NCBI GenBank assembly: GCA_964511185.1
Contig: CAZEDU010000052.1
Span: 1-33,421 of the forward strand
Reading direction: 5' to 3'
DNA length: 33,421 nucleotides
Source: CAZEDU01 sp964511185
Lineage (GTDB): Bacteria; Myxococcota; Myxococcia; Myxococcales; Myxococcaceae
Each line of letters begins with the position of its first letter. Position 1 is the stretch's first letter. The notes below the pieces were generated by a model. The model did no database searches and was not told the DNA's origin. It saw nothing but the letters and a program-made list of their open reading frames with translations. The position numbers and the translations under genes were made by a program. Positions 1 through 7,705 of this stretch are shown in pieces.

Positions 1-71
1 TCTACACATCGCCTGCGCGCTTATCCTCTTGAGGCAATTTTGAGATCGCTTCTAGAGCCCCTCGGGGACTT
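1..71. other. Short non-coding stretch after the nos operon
   Basis: This is the end of the window just downstream (minus-strand sense) of the tetrahaem cytochrome stop codon. It holds a small CCCC/GGGG inverted repeat at 58-67, but the arms leave only a two-base loop and no T-run follows, so I do not call a terminator. The 66-codon open frame starting at base 40 is antisense to the cytochrome and shows no protein-like features. The nos operon may continue beyond the window. Confidence 0.4.
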
Positions 72-1421
72 CTACGGCTTCCCTGCGGCGCTGCTCGGCG
101 CGGCCGCTCGTTCGCTCGAGACCTTCCAGAGGAACATGCGGATCGACTCGACCTGCGCCGGGGTCAACCCGGGCACGGTCATCTTGGTGTTCGGATCAAT
201 CTTCTTGGGGTCGAGAATCCACTTCTGCGTCCACTGGTAGTCGAGCCGGTCGCGCACGAGAATCAGGTCGGGCCCTTGCTGCTTGGCCAGCGGGGTCTCG
301 ATGAGGTTGCCCAGGTTGTGGCACTCGGCGCAGCGAATCGGGTACAGGTTCTGCCCCTCCTGCACGCGCTCGGCGGGGAAGCTCGCCACCTCGGGCGCGG
401 CGGCCGCGCCCTTTCGCTTGCCCATCACCTGCACGTAGCTCGCGAGCACCTCGACCTCGTCGGTCGACAGGCCCAGGTCGGGCATGCGGTGCACCCGCCA
501 CGGGTAAACCTTTCCCATCTTCCGAGGAGCGGCGAGGAAGCCCTTCACCCAGCTCACCTGCAGCTTCTGCCCCGACAGCCTCAAGTCCGGCCCGATGTCG
601 CCGCCCTTGCCGTCGTCGAGCACATGGCAGCCCCGGCAGCCGTGCTTCGCGGCGAGCACCCGCCCGGCCTGCAGCGCGTCCTTCGGCAGCTTCTCCGTCT
701 GAGGCACCTTGAGGCTCATCACGTAGTCGACGAGCGCCCAGCGGTCGGCGCCCTGCACCGTCTCACCGAAGGCGGGCATCGGCGAGCCGTCCATGCCGGT
801 GACGAACCGGTAGTACAGGTCGATGCGCTCGCTGCCGCCGCGAAACACCCCCGAGGTGAAGTCGCGCACCAAGATGGGCTTGCCCGCGTCGTCCTTGAGC
901 AGCTTCGCCGACGGGCCGTCGCCGCGGCCGGTCGCGCCGTGACAGCTGCCACACCCCTGCTCGTCGTACACCACCTTGCCCCGCGCGATGCTCTCGGGCG
1001 AGGCCGGCGGCGCCGCGCCGGGCGCGGGCACCGTGGCCGGCTCGGGCTCCTCGAGCATGTCGGAGAGCTGGAGCACGTAGGCTGCGACCTGCCGCCGCTC
1101 GTCGGGCGACAAGAACTTGAACGCCGGCATCGCCGAGCCGGGGATGCCGCGCTCGATGGTGCGGAGCACGTCGGCGGTCGTCGGCGACTGCCCCGACTCG
1201 GTCGTGCGCAGCTTGTACTGCCGGCTGGTGAAGTCGCGCGGCCGCACCGGCAGGAACTCGGCGGCCCGGCCATCGCCCGCGCCGCGCTCACCGTGGCAGG
1301 CGCTGCACTCGCGCAGGTAGACCGCCTTGCCCGCCCAGGCGTCCTCCTCGGTCAACGGACGGTTCGCGGCCAACGCCGCCGCGCCCCACAAGACGACGCT
1401 CAGGCCCGTCATCGCTCTCAT
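72..1421 (-). CDS. Tetrahaem cytochrome c of the nos operon (four fused cytochrome c domains)
   Basis: A 449-residue exported cytochrome, likely the periplasmic electron carrier feeding nitrous oxide reductase. It begins with a Sec-type leader (hydrophobic stretch to about residue 19, ending ALA-AN). Four CXXCH haem motifs follow in order: CSACH (C39, C42, H43), CGSCH, CRGCH and CAECH, each in its own class-I-like domain with candidate distal Met ligands in SAMPAF, SPMPAF, HRMPDL and TKMTVP. A Pro/Ala linker separates domains 1 and 2. The ATG at 1421 overlaps the nosL stop as ATGA, which fixes this start; the frame stays open upstream only as a shadow of nosL. Clade II nos clusters usually carry small separate cytochromes, so four domains in one chain is unusual. 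The family and location are clear; the donor role to NosZ is inferred from operon position. Confidence 0.9.
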   Translation of the reverse strand: MRAMTGLSVVLWGAAALAANRPLTEEDAWAGKAVYLRECSACHGERGAGDGRAAEFLPVRPRDFTSRQYKLRTTESGQSPTTADVLRTIERGIPGSAMPAFKFLSPDERRQVAAYVLQLSDMLEEPEPATVPAPGAAPPASPESIARGKVVYDEQGCGSCHGATGRGDGPSAKLLKDDAGKPILVRDFTSGVFRGGSERIDLYYRFVTGMDGSPMPAFGETVQGADRWALVDYVMSLKVPQTEKLPKDALQAGRVLAAKHGCRGCHVLDDGKGGDIGPDLRLSGQKLQVSWVKGFLAAPRKMGKVYPWRVHRMPDLGLSTDEVEVLASYVQVMGKRKGAAAAPEVASFPAERVQEGQNLYPIRCAECHNLGNLIETPLAKQQGPDLILVRDRLDYQWTQKWILDPKKIDPNTKMTVPGLTPAQVESIRMFLWKVSSERAAAPSSAAGKP

Positions 1422-1915
1422 CGGTGCGCTCCTTCCTCGGCGTTCGCCAGCGTGCCCTGCTGGAAGCGGGCGGTGTCTTTGAGCACCTCTTCGAGACGAA
1501 CCGCGCGGCCGCCGGTGCTCGCGGCGTAGGCCGCCGCGGCGCCCTCCTCGGTGAACGCGACCACCCCGTACCCCATCGGGGTGCGGTGGCCGTCGGTCAG
1601 CACGAAGTGCGCCGAGGTCAGGTCGACGAAGCCGCCGCCCGCGTAGTCTTCGGCCCACGCGCCGGGGAACGCGCGGTGCGCCTTGCTCATCGCGATGAGC
1701 AGGCAGCCCAGGTCGTCGTACTTGGTGAGCCGCCCCTTCGCGTCGCGCAGCTCGCCCCCCAGCCCCTTCTGGCTGATGTGCATGCGGCAGCGCGCGCAGG
1801 TGTCGCGCCCGTAGTGAATCGCCTCGGGGCCATGCGCGGTTTCGCCGCCCCAAAACAGCCCCGCTCCCAACAAGAGCGCCGCGCCCGCAACCGCGGCGAC
1901 GAGCTTCCACTTCAT
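1418..1915 (-). CDS. nosL: NosL copper chaperone for nitrous oxide reductase
   Basis: A 165-residue protein with one N-terminal hydrophobic helix (about 4-22) and a periplasmic domain with the NosL copper-binding signature C40-A-R-C43-R-M45, followed by the family's D-x-L-G-C block and an Asp/Gly-rich middle. Known NosL proteins bind Cu(I) outside the cytoplasmic membrane and supply it to NosZ during CuZ maturation. Many are lipoproteins; this one has no lipobox cysteine after the hydrophobic segment, so it is probably held by an uncleaved N-terminal anchor. The start overlaps the nosY stop and its own stop overlaps the cytochrome start, both as ATGA, so translation is probably coupled. Confidence 0.93.
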   Translation of the reverse strand: MKWKLVAAVAGAALLLGAGLFWGGETAHGPEAIHYGRDTCARCRMHISQKGLGGELRDAKGRLTKYDDLGCLLIAMSKAHRAFPGAWAEDYAGGGFVDLTSAHFVLTDGHRTPMGYGVVAFTEEGAAAAYAASTGGRAVRLEEVLKDTARFQQGTLANAEEGAHR

Positions 1916-2742
1916 GGCACCACCGCCTTTCGAAAGCTTCGATAGCCCACCGCCAGCGCGGCCACCGCGATGGCCAACAGGCAGGTGATCAAGAACGCCA
2001 CCAGCCCCCCGGTGCCGAAGGTGTCCTGCCCGAACAGGCCGACCGGTCCCAACAGGTCGAGCCGGTCGGAGAGCGCCAAGGTGCCGAGCACCCGCGCCTG
2101 CTGCACCGGGTTCACCAGCGCGAGCGCGAAGAGGCGGCCGGCCGACAGCTCGCGCGCGGCGATGACCCCGATGGTGCCCAGGTCGGACAGGTAGACGAAG
2201 CCGAGCCAGGCGACGAAGGCGGCGCCGACCACCTTGGCGCGGGTGCGAAACAGCGCCGAGAGCATCGCGCCCACCGCCAGGGTGGCCGCCGAGAGCAGCA
2301 GCGTCAGCCCCACCAAGAAGACGAAGGCGCGCGCGCTGCCCCCCGACACGACGCCGACGAGCAGCCCCGACGAGCCGAAGCCCAGGAGCACCGCCGAGAA
2401 GAGCGCCGCGGAGAGCCCCAGGTACTTGCCGACGAAGACCTCGAGGCGGCTGAGCGGCTGCGAGAGCAGAAACCCCAGCACGCCGTCTTCGAGCTCGCCG
2501 GCGAGCGACAGGCCGCCGATCGACAAGGTGAGCAGCGGCACGAACATCAAGGCCAGGTTGAGCAGCGAGGCGGTGGTGCGGTCGAAGCCAGCGAGCCCGC
2601 TGCGCTGCGAGCCCGACAGCCCCAGCGCCGACAGCCCGAGCGAGAGCAAAAGAAAGCTCGCGGCGGCGAGGAGGAACCAGCGGCTTCGCAGGGCCTCCTT
2701 CACCTCGCGCGCGGCGACCAGGAGCGTCGGTCGGAGCCTCAT
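1912..2742 (-). CDS. nosY: NosY ABC-2-type membrane permease
   Basis: A 276-residue integral membrane protein with about six hydrophobic segments: one after the amphipathic N-terminus (about 20-45), then around 65-85, 105-130, 140-165, 175-200 and 245-268. The sequence LSQPLSRLEVFVGKYLG is the typical coupling-helix region of ABC-2 permeases of the NosY type. With NosF and NosD it forms the transporter that is thought to pass sulfur (or copper) species for CuZ assembly. The ATG at 2742 overlaps the nosF stop as ATGA. No truncation is apparent and the length is normal for the family (about 270-280). Confidence 0.93.
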   Translation of the reverse strand: MRLRPTLLVAAREVKEALRSRWFLLAAASFLLLSLGLSALGLSGSQRSGLAGFDRTTASLLNLALMFVPLLTLSIGGLSLAGELEDGVLGFLLSQPLSRLEVFVGKYLGLSAALFSAVLLGFGSSGLLVGVVSGGSARAFVFLVGLTLLLSAATLAVGAMLSALFRTRAKVVGAAFVAWLGFVYLSDLGTIGVIAARELSAGRLFALALVNPVQQARVLGTLALSDRLDLLGPVGLFGQDTFGTGGLVAFLITCLLAIAVAALAVGYRSFRKAVVP

Positions 2743-3428
2743 CGCAGCCCTCCTTTCACCACCAGCCGCAGCACCTCGGCGCTGACGCGGAGCGGCGCTT
2801 CCTTCTCGACCTCGTGGAGCCTTCCCCCTTCGACGCGCAGCACGCGGTCGGTGAGGCGGGAGATCTCCTCGTTCCGGTGCGAGGCGATGAGCAGCGTGCG
2901 CCCGCGGGAGCGCAAGAGCTGGGCGATCTGCAGGAACGTCTCTTGCCCTTCCGAGTCGAGGCTGGCGGTCGGCTCGTCGAGCAGCATCAGCGGCGCCTGG
3001 GTGAGCAGCGCCACCGCGAGCGAGAGCCGCTGCTGCATGCCGCCCGAGAAAGTCTTCGCCCGCGCCGTGGCGTGCGCTTCGAGCCCGACCTCCTCGAGCG
3101 CGCGGCGGACCTCGCGCCGCTCCACCCCGCGCAGCCGCGCCACGAAGAGGAGCGCCTCCTCGGCGGTGGCGTCGCCGAAGGCGGGGCGCTGCGGCAGATA
3201 GCCGACCAGCGCGCGCGCCCGAATCGGCTCCCGCGTGACGTCGTGTCCGTCGACGAAGGCCGCGCCGGTGAAGGGCACCAGCCCGAGCAGGCAGCGCAAG
3301 AGGGTCGACTTGCCCGAGCCGTTGGGGCCGACCAGCCCCACCGCCTCGCCGGTCGCCACTTTCAGGTTGACGTCCTGGAGGATGGGCCGGCCCCCGAGCG
3401 TGACCGACAGCGCGCGCGTCTCGATCAT
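2739..3428 (-). CDS. nosF: NosF ABC transporter ATPase
   Basis: A 229-residue ABC ATPase. Walker A is GPNGSGKST, the Q-loop lies in GYLPQRP, the signature is FSGGMQQRLS, Walker B is PLMLLDEPTASLD and the switch histidine sits in ASHRN. It is the nucleotide-binding partner of NosY, energising the NosDFY complex. The start at 3428 overlaps the nosD stop (ATGA). A much longer open frame runs upstream in this reading frame, but that part is the out-of-frame shadow of nosD and has no protein-like composition (Arg/Ala/Gly-rich), so I trimmed it. The length is slightly short of the roughly 300 residues of proteobacterial NosF, as is common in clade II clusters. Confidence 0.93.
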   Translation of the reverse strand: MIETRALSVTLGGRPILQDVNLKVATGEAVGLVGPNGSGKSTLLRCLLGLVPFTGAAFVDGHDVTREPIRARALVGYLPQRPAFGDATAEEALLFVARLRGVERREVRRALEEVGLEAHATARAKTFSGGMQQRLSLAVALLTQAPLMLLDEPTASLDSEGQETFLQIAQLLRSRGRTLLIASHRNEEISRLTDRVLRVEGGRLHEVEKEAPLRVSAEVLRLVVKGGLR

Positions 3429-5425
3429 GACAGCCACCTCTTCGCCCCCAGCGGCATCAGCCCGGCGCCGGCCAGCAGGCCCAAGCCGACCAGGGCGAGC
3501 GCGGGGCTGTCGTCGGCCGCGTCGCGGCTCTCGGTCCAGCGCGTCAGCGGCGGCCGCATCAAGGGGTGCGGGTCGACCATGCGCTCGCGGGGCTCGAAGA
3601 TGGGAAACAGCCGCGCCGCCCCGTCGATGGCCTCGGCCGCCGGGGTGCCGGCGAAGAAGGCCAGCTCGGGCCGCCGGTCCGACAGCGACTCGTAGGTGCT
3701 CTCGGCCCGGTACGGCAGCTCGGACACCCCGTCGCCGTCGCGGTCGTAGAGCACCGCGTCGCTCCAGTAGTTGCCCCGCCCCTCGACCGACCAGCTGTTC
3801 GCCATCGGCTGGCTCGTCTCGCCCTGGACCTGCACCTGCGTCCGGTTGCCCACGAAGGCGTTGCCCCAGAAGCGAAGGCCGCGGCTCGAAGGCTGCAGCA
3901 CCACGCCGACGTCGTTGCGCGCCACCAGGTTGTCGACCACGTCGACCCGAGCGCCGCGCGACTGCGGCGCGCCGTCGAAGAACAGCGCCGAGGCGTTGGC
4001 GATGAACCGGTTGCCCCGAATGAAGATGTCGTCGGCGTCCTTCACGAGCAGCCCCACCGCCGACGGGCCGGTGGAGAACGAGAAGGCGTTCTCCGTCAGC
4101 TCCACCTTCTTGCTGTACATGATGGCCGCCCCCACCTCGTTGTCTTCGAAGCGGTTGCGGCGAAAGACGTTGTGGTCGGAGTACATGTAGTGGAGCCCGT
4201 AGCGGCTGTGCCGCACGCGGTTGTCTTCCACCACCGTGTCCGACGAGTACCAGATGACGACGTCGCGGCTGCGCTCGACCTCGTTGTGCGTCAGCCGGCA
4301 GCCGCTCGAGTACCAGAGCCGAATGCCGTCGCCCCGCTTGGGCACCTCGAGGTCCTTGCCCACGATGGCGCAGCGGTCGATGACGCACCGGTCGGCCTGC
4401 AGCGCGAACACCCCGAAGAGCGCGTCGTCGAGCACCAGCCGCTCGAGCACCACGTCGGCCGCCTCGACGCGCACCGCCGCGTCCTCGGCGTTGAAGTTGG
4501 CGCCGCTGCCCCGAATCGTCAGCCCCTTCAGGGCGACGCCCGGCGCCAGCACGCGCACCACCGTGCCGGTGCCCTCGCCGTCGATGACCGCGCCCGGCGC
4601 CCCTTCCACCGTCACCTTGCGGTCGATGCTCAGCCGCTCCCGGTACACGCCCGCGGGGACTTGAATGACGTCGCCTTCGCTCGCACGCGCGAGGGTGTCC
4701 GCGATCGACTCGCCGGGCGCCACGCTCAAGGTGGCCGCGCGGGCGTTGGCGCCGGCCAGCAGCACCAGCGCGCCGGCCGCGAGCCCAGCGCCCGCGAGCG
4801 CGACGCCCCGCCTTCTTCGGCGCAGCGGCAGCGGCCCCGAGAAGGCGAGCCCGAGGGTGAGCAGCGCGGTGATGCCGGCCATTCTCAGGCCGTCGCCCAT
4901 GGTGGCGTTCACCTTGAACTGGCCAATCTCGTAGCGGCCGAAGAGCTTGGTGTCGATCTCGGTGACGGTGAGGTTGAGCGCGGCGTCGGGGTCGCGCTCG
5001 TTGACGCTCTTCTCGGTCCAGTACTTGAGGTCGGCCAAGAAGCCGATGGGCAGCGCCAGCACCGGCACCAGGCACAGCAGCCGCAACCAGCGCTTGCGCC
5101 AGACGCCGAGCGAGACGATGGCCAGCGCCGAGGCGAGAAACCCGAACGGCGCGAGCTTGCGCTCCAGCGGGGCGAACGTGGCCATCGGCTGGATGCCGAC
5201 GTAGTGGCCCAGCCCGTCGACCTCGAACACGTCGCCGGTGGGCCCGCGGGGGCTCACCAGCACCTCGAGCGTGCGCTGCCCGTACTGCGGGGCGTTGGCC
5301 CGCATCACCCACCAGGGCAGCCCCCAGGAGCCCGCCAGCGCAATCAGCGCGACGACCATCAGGGTGAAGGTCGGCACCCACTCGGGCCGAGGCTCGCTGG
5401 CTGGGGTCGTCGCTTGAGCGTTCAT
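3425..5425 (-). CDS. nosD: NosD copper-site maturation protein with fused N-terminal NosB-like membrane domain
   Basis: A 666-residue protein. Residues 1-200 hold about four membrane helices (near 18-40, 92-108, 114-132 and 182-200) and a soluble loop with the block YW-x8-DPDAALN. Residues 203-230 look like an internal signal peptide: five arginines, a hydrophobic run and ANARA-A. Residues 232-600 are a CASH/PbH1 parallel beta-helix typical of NosD, with repeated N-x-V/I-x-x-N rungs such as HNEVERS and DNRVRHS. A C-terminal helix at about 640-660 probably anchors it. NosD binds NosFY and helps assemble CuZ. Clade II clusters often have a separate four-helix nosB gene next to nosZ; here it appears fused in front of NosD. 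The start at 5425 has GAGGAG upstream; the frame above it is a nosZ shadow. The NosD part is secure; the NosB label is inferred from topology and position. Confidence 0.88.
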   Translation of the reverse strand: MNAQATTPASEPRPEWVPTFTLMVVALIALAGSWGLPWWVMRANAPQYGQRTLEVLVSPRGPTGDVFEVDGLGHYVGIQPMATFAPLERKLAPFGFLASALAIVSLGVWRKRWLRLLCLVPVLALPIGFLADLKYWTEKSVNERDPDAALNLTVTEIDTKLFGRYEIGQFKVNATMGDGLRMAGITALLTLGLAFSGPLPLRRRRRGVALAGAGLAAGALVLLAGANARAATLSVAPGESIADTLARASEGDVIQVPAGVYRERLSIDRKVTVEGAPGAVIDGEGTGTVVRVLAPGVALKGLTIRGSGANFNAEDAAVRVEAADVVLERLVLDDALFGVFALQADRCVIDRCAIVGKDLEVPKRGDGIRLWYSSGCRLTHNEVERSRDVVIWYSSDTVVEDNRVRHSRYGLHYMYSDHNVFRRNRFEDNEVGAAIMYSKKVELTENAFSFSTGPSAVGLLVKDADDIFIRGNRFIANASALFFDGAPQSRGARVDVVDNLVARNDVGVVLQPSSRGLRFWGNAFVGNRTQVQVQGETSQPMANSWSVEGRGNYWSDAVLYDRDGDGVSELPYRAESTYESLSDRRPELAFFAGTPAAEAIDGAARLFPIFEPRERMVDPHPLMRPPLTRWTESRDAADDSPALALVGLGLLAGAGLMPLGAKRWLS

Positions 5426-5448
5426 CGCGGGCTCCTCGAGGTTGGGGG

Positions 5449-7467
5449 CTACTTCTTGCCGCCGGACTTGGGCTCGACCAGGAGCCAGCCGGTCATCTCC
5501 ATGTGGAGCGCGGAGCAGAACTCGGTGCAGTAGTAGGGGTAGACGCCGGCCTTGGTGGCCACCATCTCGGCGCGCTCGGTGGCGCCCGGGTCGATGGACA
5601 GAGCGACGTTGTAGCCGTGCAGACCGAAGCCGTGGGTGGCGTCGCGCGCGCTCTCGACGTTGGTCCAGTTGAAGATGACGCGGTCGCCCTCTTTCACGCG
5701 CACGATGTCGGGCGTGTAGTGAGACCGAATCACCGTGCCGTTGACCACCACGGTGTTGCCCTTGCGCTGCACCGACTCTTTGCCTTGCGCGGTGGCGTGC
5801 GTGCTGCGCTTCATCTCGGCGGCGTCGAAGCCGGTCTCCGGGTAGGTGGTCCATGCCTGGAGCAGCTCGATGGGCATGATCATCGAGTTGTGCGGCTCAC
5901 CGATGGTCGGCACGTCGGAGAGCACCGTCATCTTCGGACCGGTCAGGTCGATGAGCTGCAGGTTCTGCGGGTGGAGCGGCCCGAGCGGCGGGTGGCGGTC
6001 GACCGTCCACTTGTTGAGCGCCACCAGGTACTTGCCCCAAGGCTTCTTGGTGTTCGAGCCCGGCGCCTGCAGGTGGCCGATGTTGTAGTGCACCGCCACC
6101 TTGTCGACCGCCTTCCACGCCTTGTCGGGCGGGTTGTACGGCGGGCCGAGCGTCCACTTCACCACCGTCGAGTCGAGGAAGTGCGAGGTGTACGCGTTGC
6201 CCGAGTTGTCGAACACCGTGTGCAGCGGCCCCAAGCCGGTCGGCACGTGGGCCTCGAGGCAGTCGTTGTAGCGGAGCACCGGCACGCCGTACGGGTCCTT
6301 ACCGTCGATGACGCCCGAGGCGATCGCCTTCTTGATCTTCTCGGCCGAGTAGACCGACACGTGCGGGTCGAGCTTGCCCGAGACGGTGATGTACTCGCCG
6401 CCCGGCGACAGGTCGACGCCGTGCGGGCTCTTCGACTCGGGCACCATCCAGATCAGCTGCTCGTCGATGGCGGTCTGCAGCGGGAGCACCCGAATGCCGT
6501 TGACGACCTTCACCTTGGCCGGGTCCTCGACCAGCTTGGCCGCCTTCTTCCAGTCGATGACGTGGAGGTAGTCCATCTCGCGGGCCGAGGCGGCGATCTC
6601 GAGCGGCGGCTTCTTCTCGAGCGTGCCGCCCGTGGCGAGCTCGGTGTTGAGCGAGTTCATGAAGAACAGGCCGTCGGAAGGGCCGCGGCCCAGAATCGAC
6701 ATGTCCTGGAAGTACGGCGGCAGCTCGATCTGGAAGGACTGCGCGACCTGCACCTTGCCCGACTTGCGATCGAACTTGAGGAAGCTCACCGAGCCCCGGT
6801 ACTTGTCTTTGTACTGCTCGATGGGGGCGTAGCCGTTCGGCTCGTTGAACGGCATCGGGAAGAACGCGCTCTGCACCAGGTAGTCGCTGTTGTCGGTGAA
6901 GAGCGCGTGGTGATCAGACACCGTGTTGGGTGTCTTGAAGATCGTCTTCACCTTCATGTCGCGCATCGAGATGAGCCCGACGCGCCCCGCCGCCTTGTCC
7001 GAGACGGCGATCCACTCACCGTCGTAGCGGCCGTTGGTCAGGGAGATCTGCGGGTGGTGCAGATCTCCCCAGGTGAGCGTCGGCAAGCCGGGGCCGAACG
7101 AGCCTTCCTTGAGTATCTTGGCCGAGGCCGAGTCGCCCTGCCCCCAGCCCTGCCACGCGTCGGGCGCGTAGACCGGTATCTCCTTGAGCAGCCGCATCGA
7201 GGGGATGCCGTAGAGCATCACCGAGCCACGGTGACCGCCCGATGTCACCATCACGAAGTCGTCGTACTTGCCCGGCGGCACGAACACCTTGAGCGCCGCG
7301 GCCGCCTCGGCCGGCGTCAACCGTCTGTTGCGAATGATCTCATCGAGCGGCGAGCTGCCCTGGGCCCTCGCTTCACCGACCACCGGCGCAGGCCCACGCA
7401 GGGTGAGACCGAACGCGACCAGCGCCCCCACCATCACCGCCGCGGTGATCCCCATCGATCGCTTCAT
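5449..7467 (-). CDS. nosZ: Nitrous oxide reductase NosZ, clade II type
   Basis: A 672-residue periplasmic copper enzyme that reduces N2O to N2. The leader (MKRSMGITAAV..., cleavage near ARAQG) lacks the twin-arginine motif of clade I enzymes and looks Sec-dependent, the clade II hallmark. The seven-bladed propeller carries histidine motifs expected for CuZ: GDLHHPQ (H137/H138), SDHHALF, SPHGVDL, GPLHTVF, HYNIGHL and GEPHNS. The C-terminal cupredoxin domain has the CuA motif C647-TEF-C651-SAL-H655-ME-M658. The ATG at 7467 was chosen because AGGAGAG lies just upstream and the leader begins there; the frame is open 15 codons further but without a signal-like start. It is the first gene of the operon, 23 nt before nosD. 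I saw no FNR-type box in its promoter region. Confidence 0.97.
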   Translation of the reverse strand: MKRSMGITAAVMVGALVAFGLTLRGPAPVVGEARAQGSSPLDEIIRNRRLTPAEAAAALKVFVPPGKYDDFVMVTSGGHRGSVMLYGIPSMRLLKEIPVYAPDAWQGWGQGDSASAKILKEGSFGPGLPTLTWGDLHHPQISLTNGRYDGEWIAVSDKAAGRVGLISMRDMKVKTIFKTPNTVSDHHALFTDNSDYLVQSAFFPMPFNEPNGYAPIEQYKDKYRGSVSFLKFDRKSGKVQVAQSFQIELPPYFQDMSILGRGPSDGLFFMNSLNTELATGGTLEKKPPLEIAASAREMDYLHVIDWKKAAKLVEDPAKVKVVNGIRVLPLQTAIDEQLIWMVPESKSPHGVDLSPGGEYITVSGKLDPHVSVYSAEKIKKAIASGVIDGKDPYGVPVLRYNDCLEAHVPTGLGPLHTVFDNSGNAYTSHFLDSTVVKWTLGPPYNPPDKAWKAVDKVAVHYNIGHLQAPGSNTKKPWGKYLVALNKWTVDRHPPLGPLHPQNLQLIDLTGPKMTVLSDVPTIGEPHNSMIMPIELLQAWTTYPETGFDAAEMKRSTHATAQGKESVQRKGNTVVVNGTVIRSHYTPDIVRVKEGDRVIFNWTNVESARDATHGFGLHGYNVALSIDPGATERAEMVATKAGVYPYYCTEFCSALHMEMTGWLLVEPKSGGKK

Positions 7468-7629
7468 CGTTTGGCTCTCCTGGTAGTTGTTGCCCCTGCA
7501 GCTACAAGGCACATGCCAGACGATCGCGGCCCGTTGCCCTCTGATCTCCTCGCGTTCGACTTCGATTCAGCGCGGCCGCGTGCAAAGCATGCGGATGGCC
7601 GCACGCCGACGCAGCGCTTGCGGTGGGTC

Positions 7630-7645
7630 GCGAATGACCATTCGC
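7630..7645. promoter_or_regulatory. Inverted repeat in the nosZ divergent promoter region
   Basis: The 238-bp divergent intergenic region between nosZ (7467) and the gene at 7706 contains a perfect 6-bp inverted repeat, GCGAAT-GACC-ATTCGC. It lies about 60 nt upstream of the plus-strand gene and 163 nt upstream of nosZ. It could be an operator for either gene. No TTGAT-N4-ATCAA site, and no convincing -35/-10 pair, is visible in this region. A short palindrome can occur by chance in such GC-rich DNA, so confidence is low. Confidence 0.3.
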
Positions 7646-7705
7646 TCGCACCCGTGACCGATCGCGCACGTCGCATCTGGTCTTGTGCTTGCACAACCTC
7701 GCGTC

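Noticed and set aside
276..1529. Long plus-strand open frame opposite the cytochrome and nosL genes
   Set aside because: Its composition (Arg/Ala/His/Gly-rich, no motifs) is that of a high-GC antisense shadow; the minus strand carries clear CXXCH and NosL motifs.
3566..5533. 655-codon plus-strand open frame opposite nosD
   Set aside because: Antisense shadow without domain features; nosD on the other strand has a clear beta-helix and operon overlaps.
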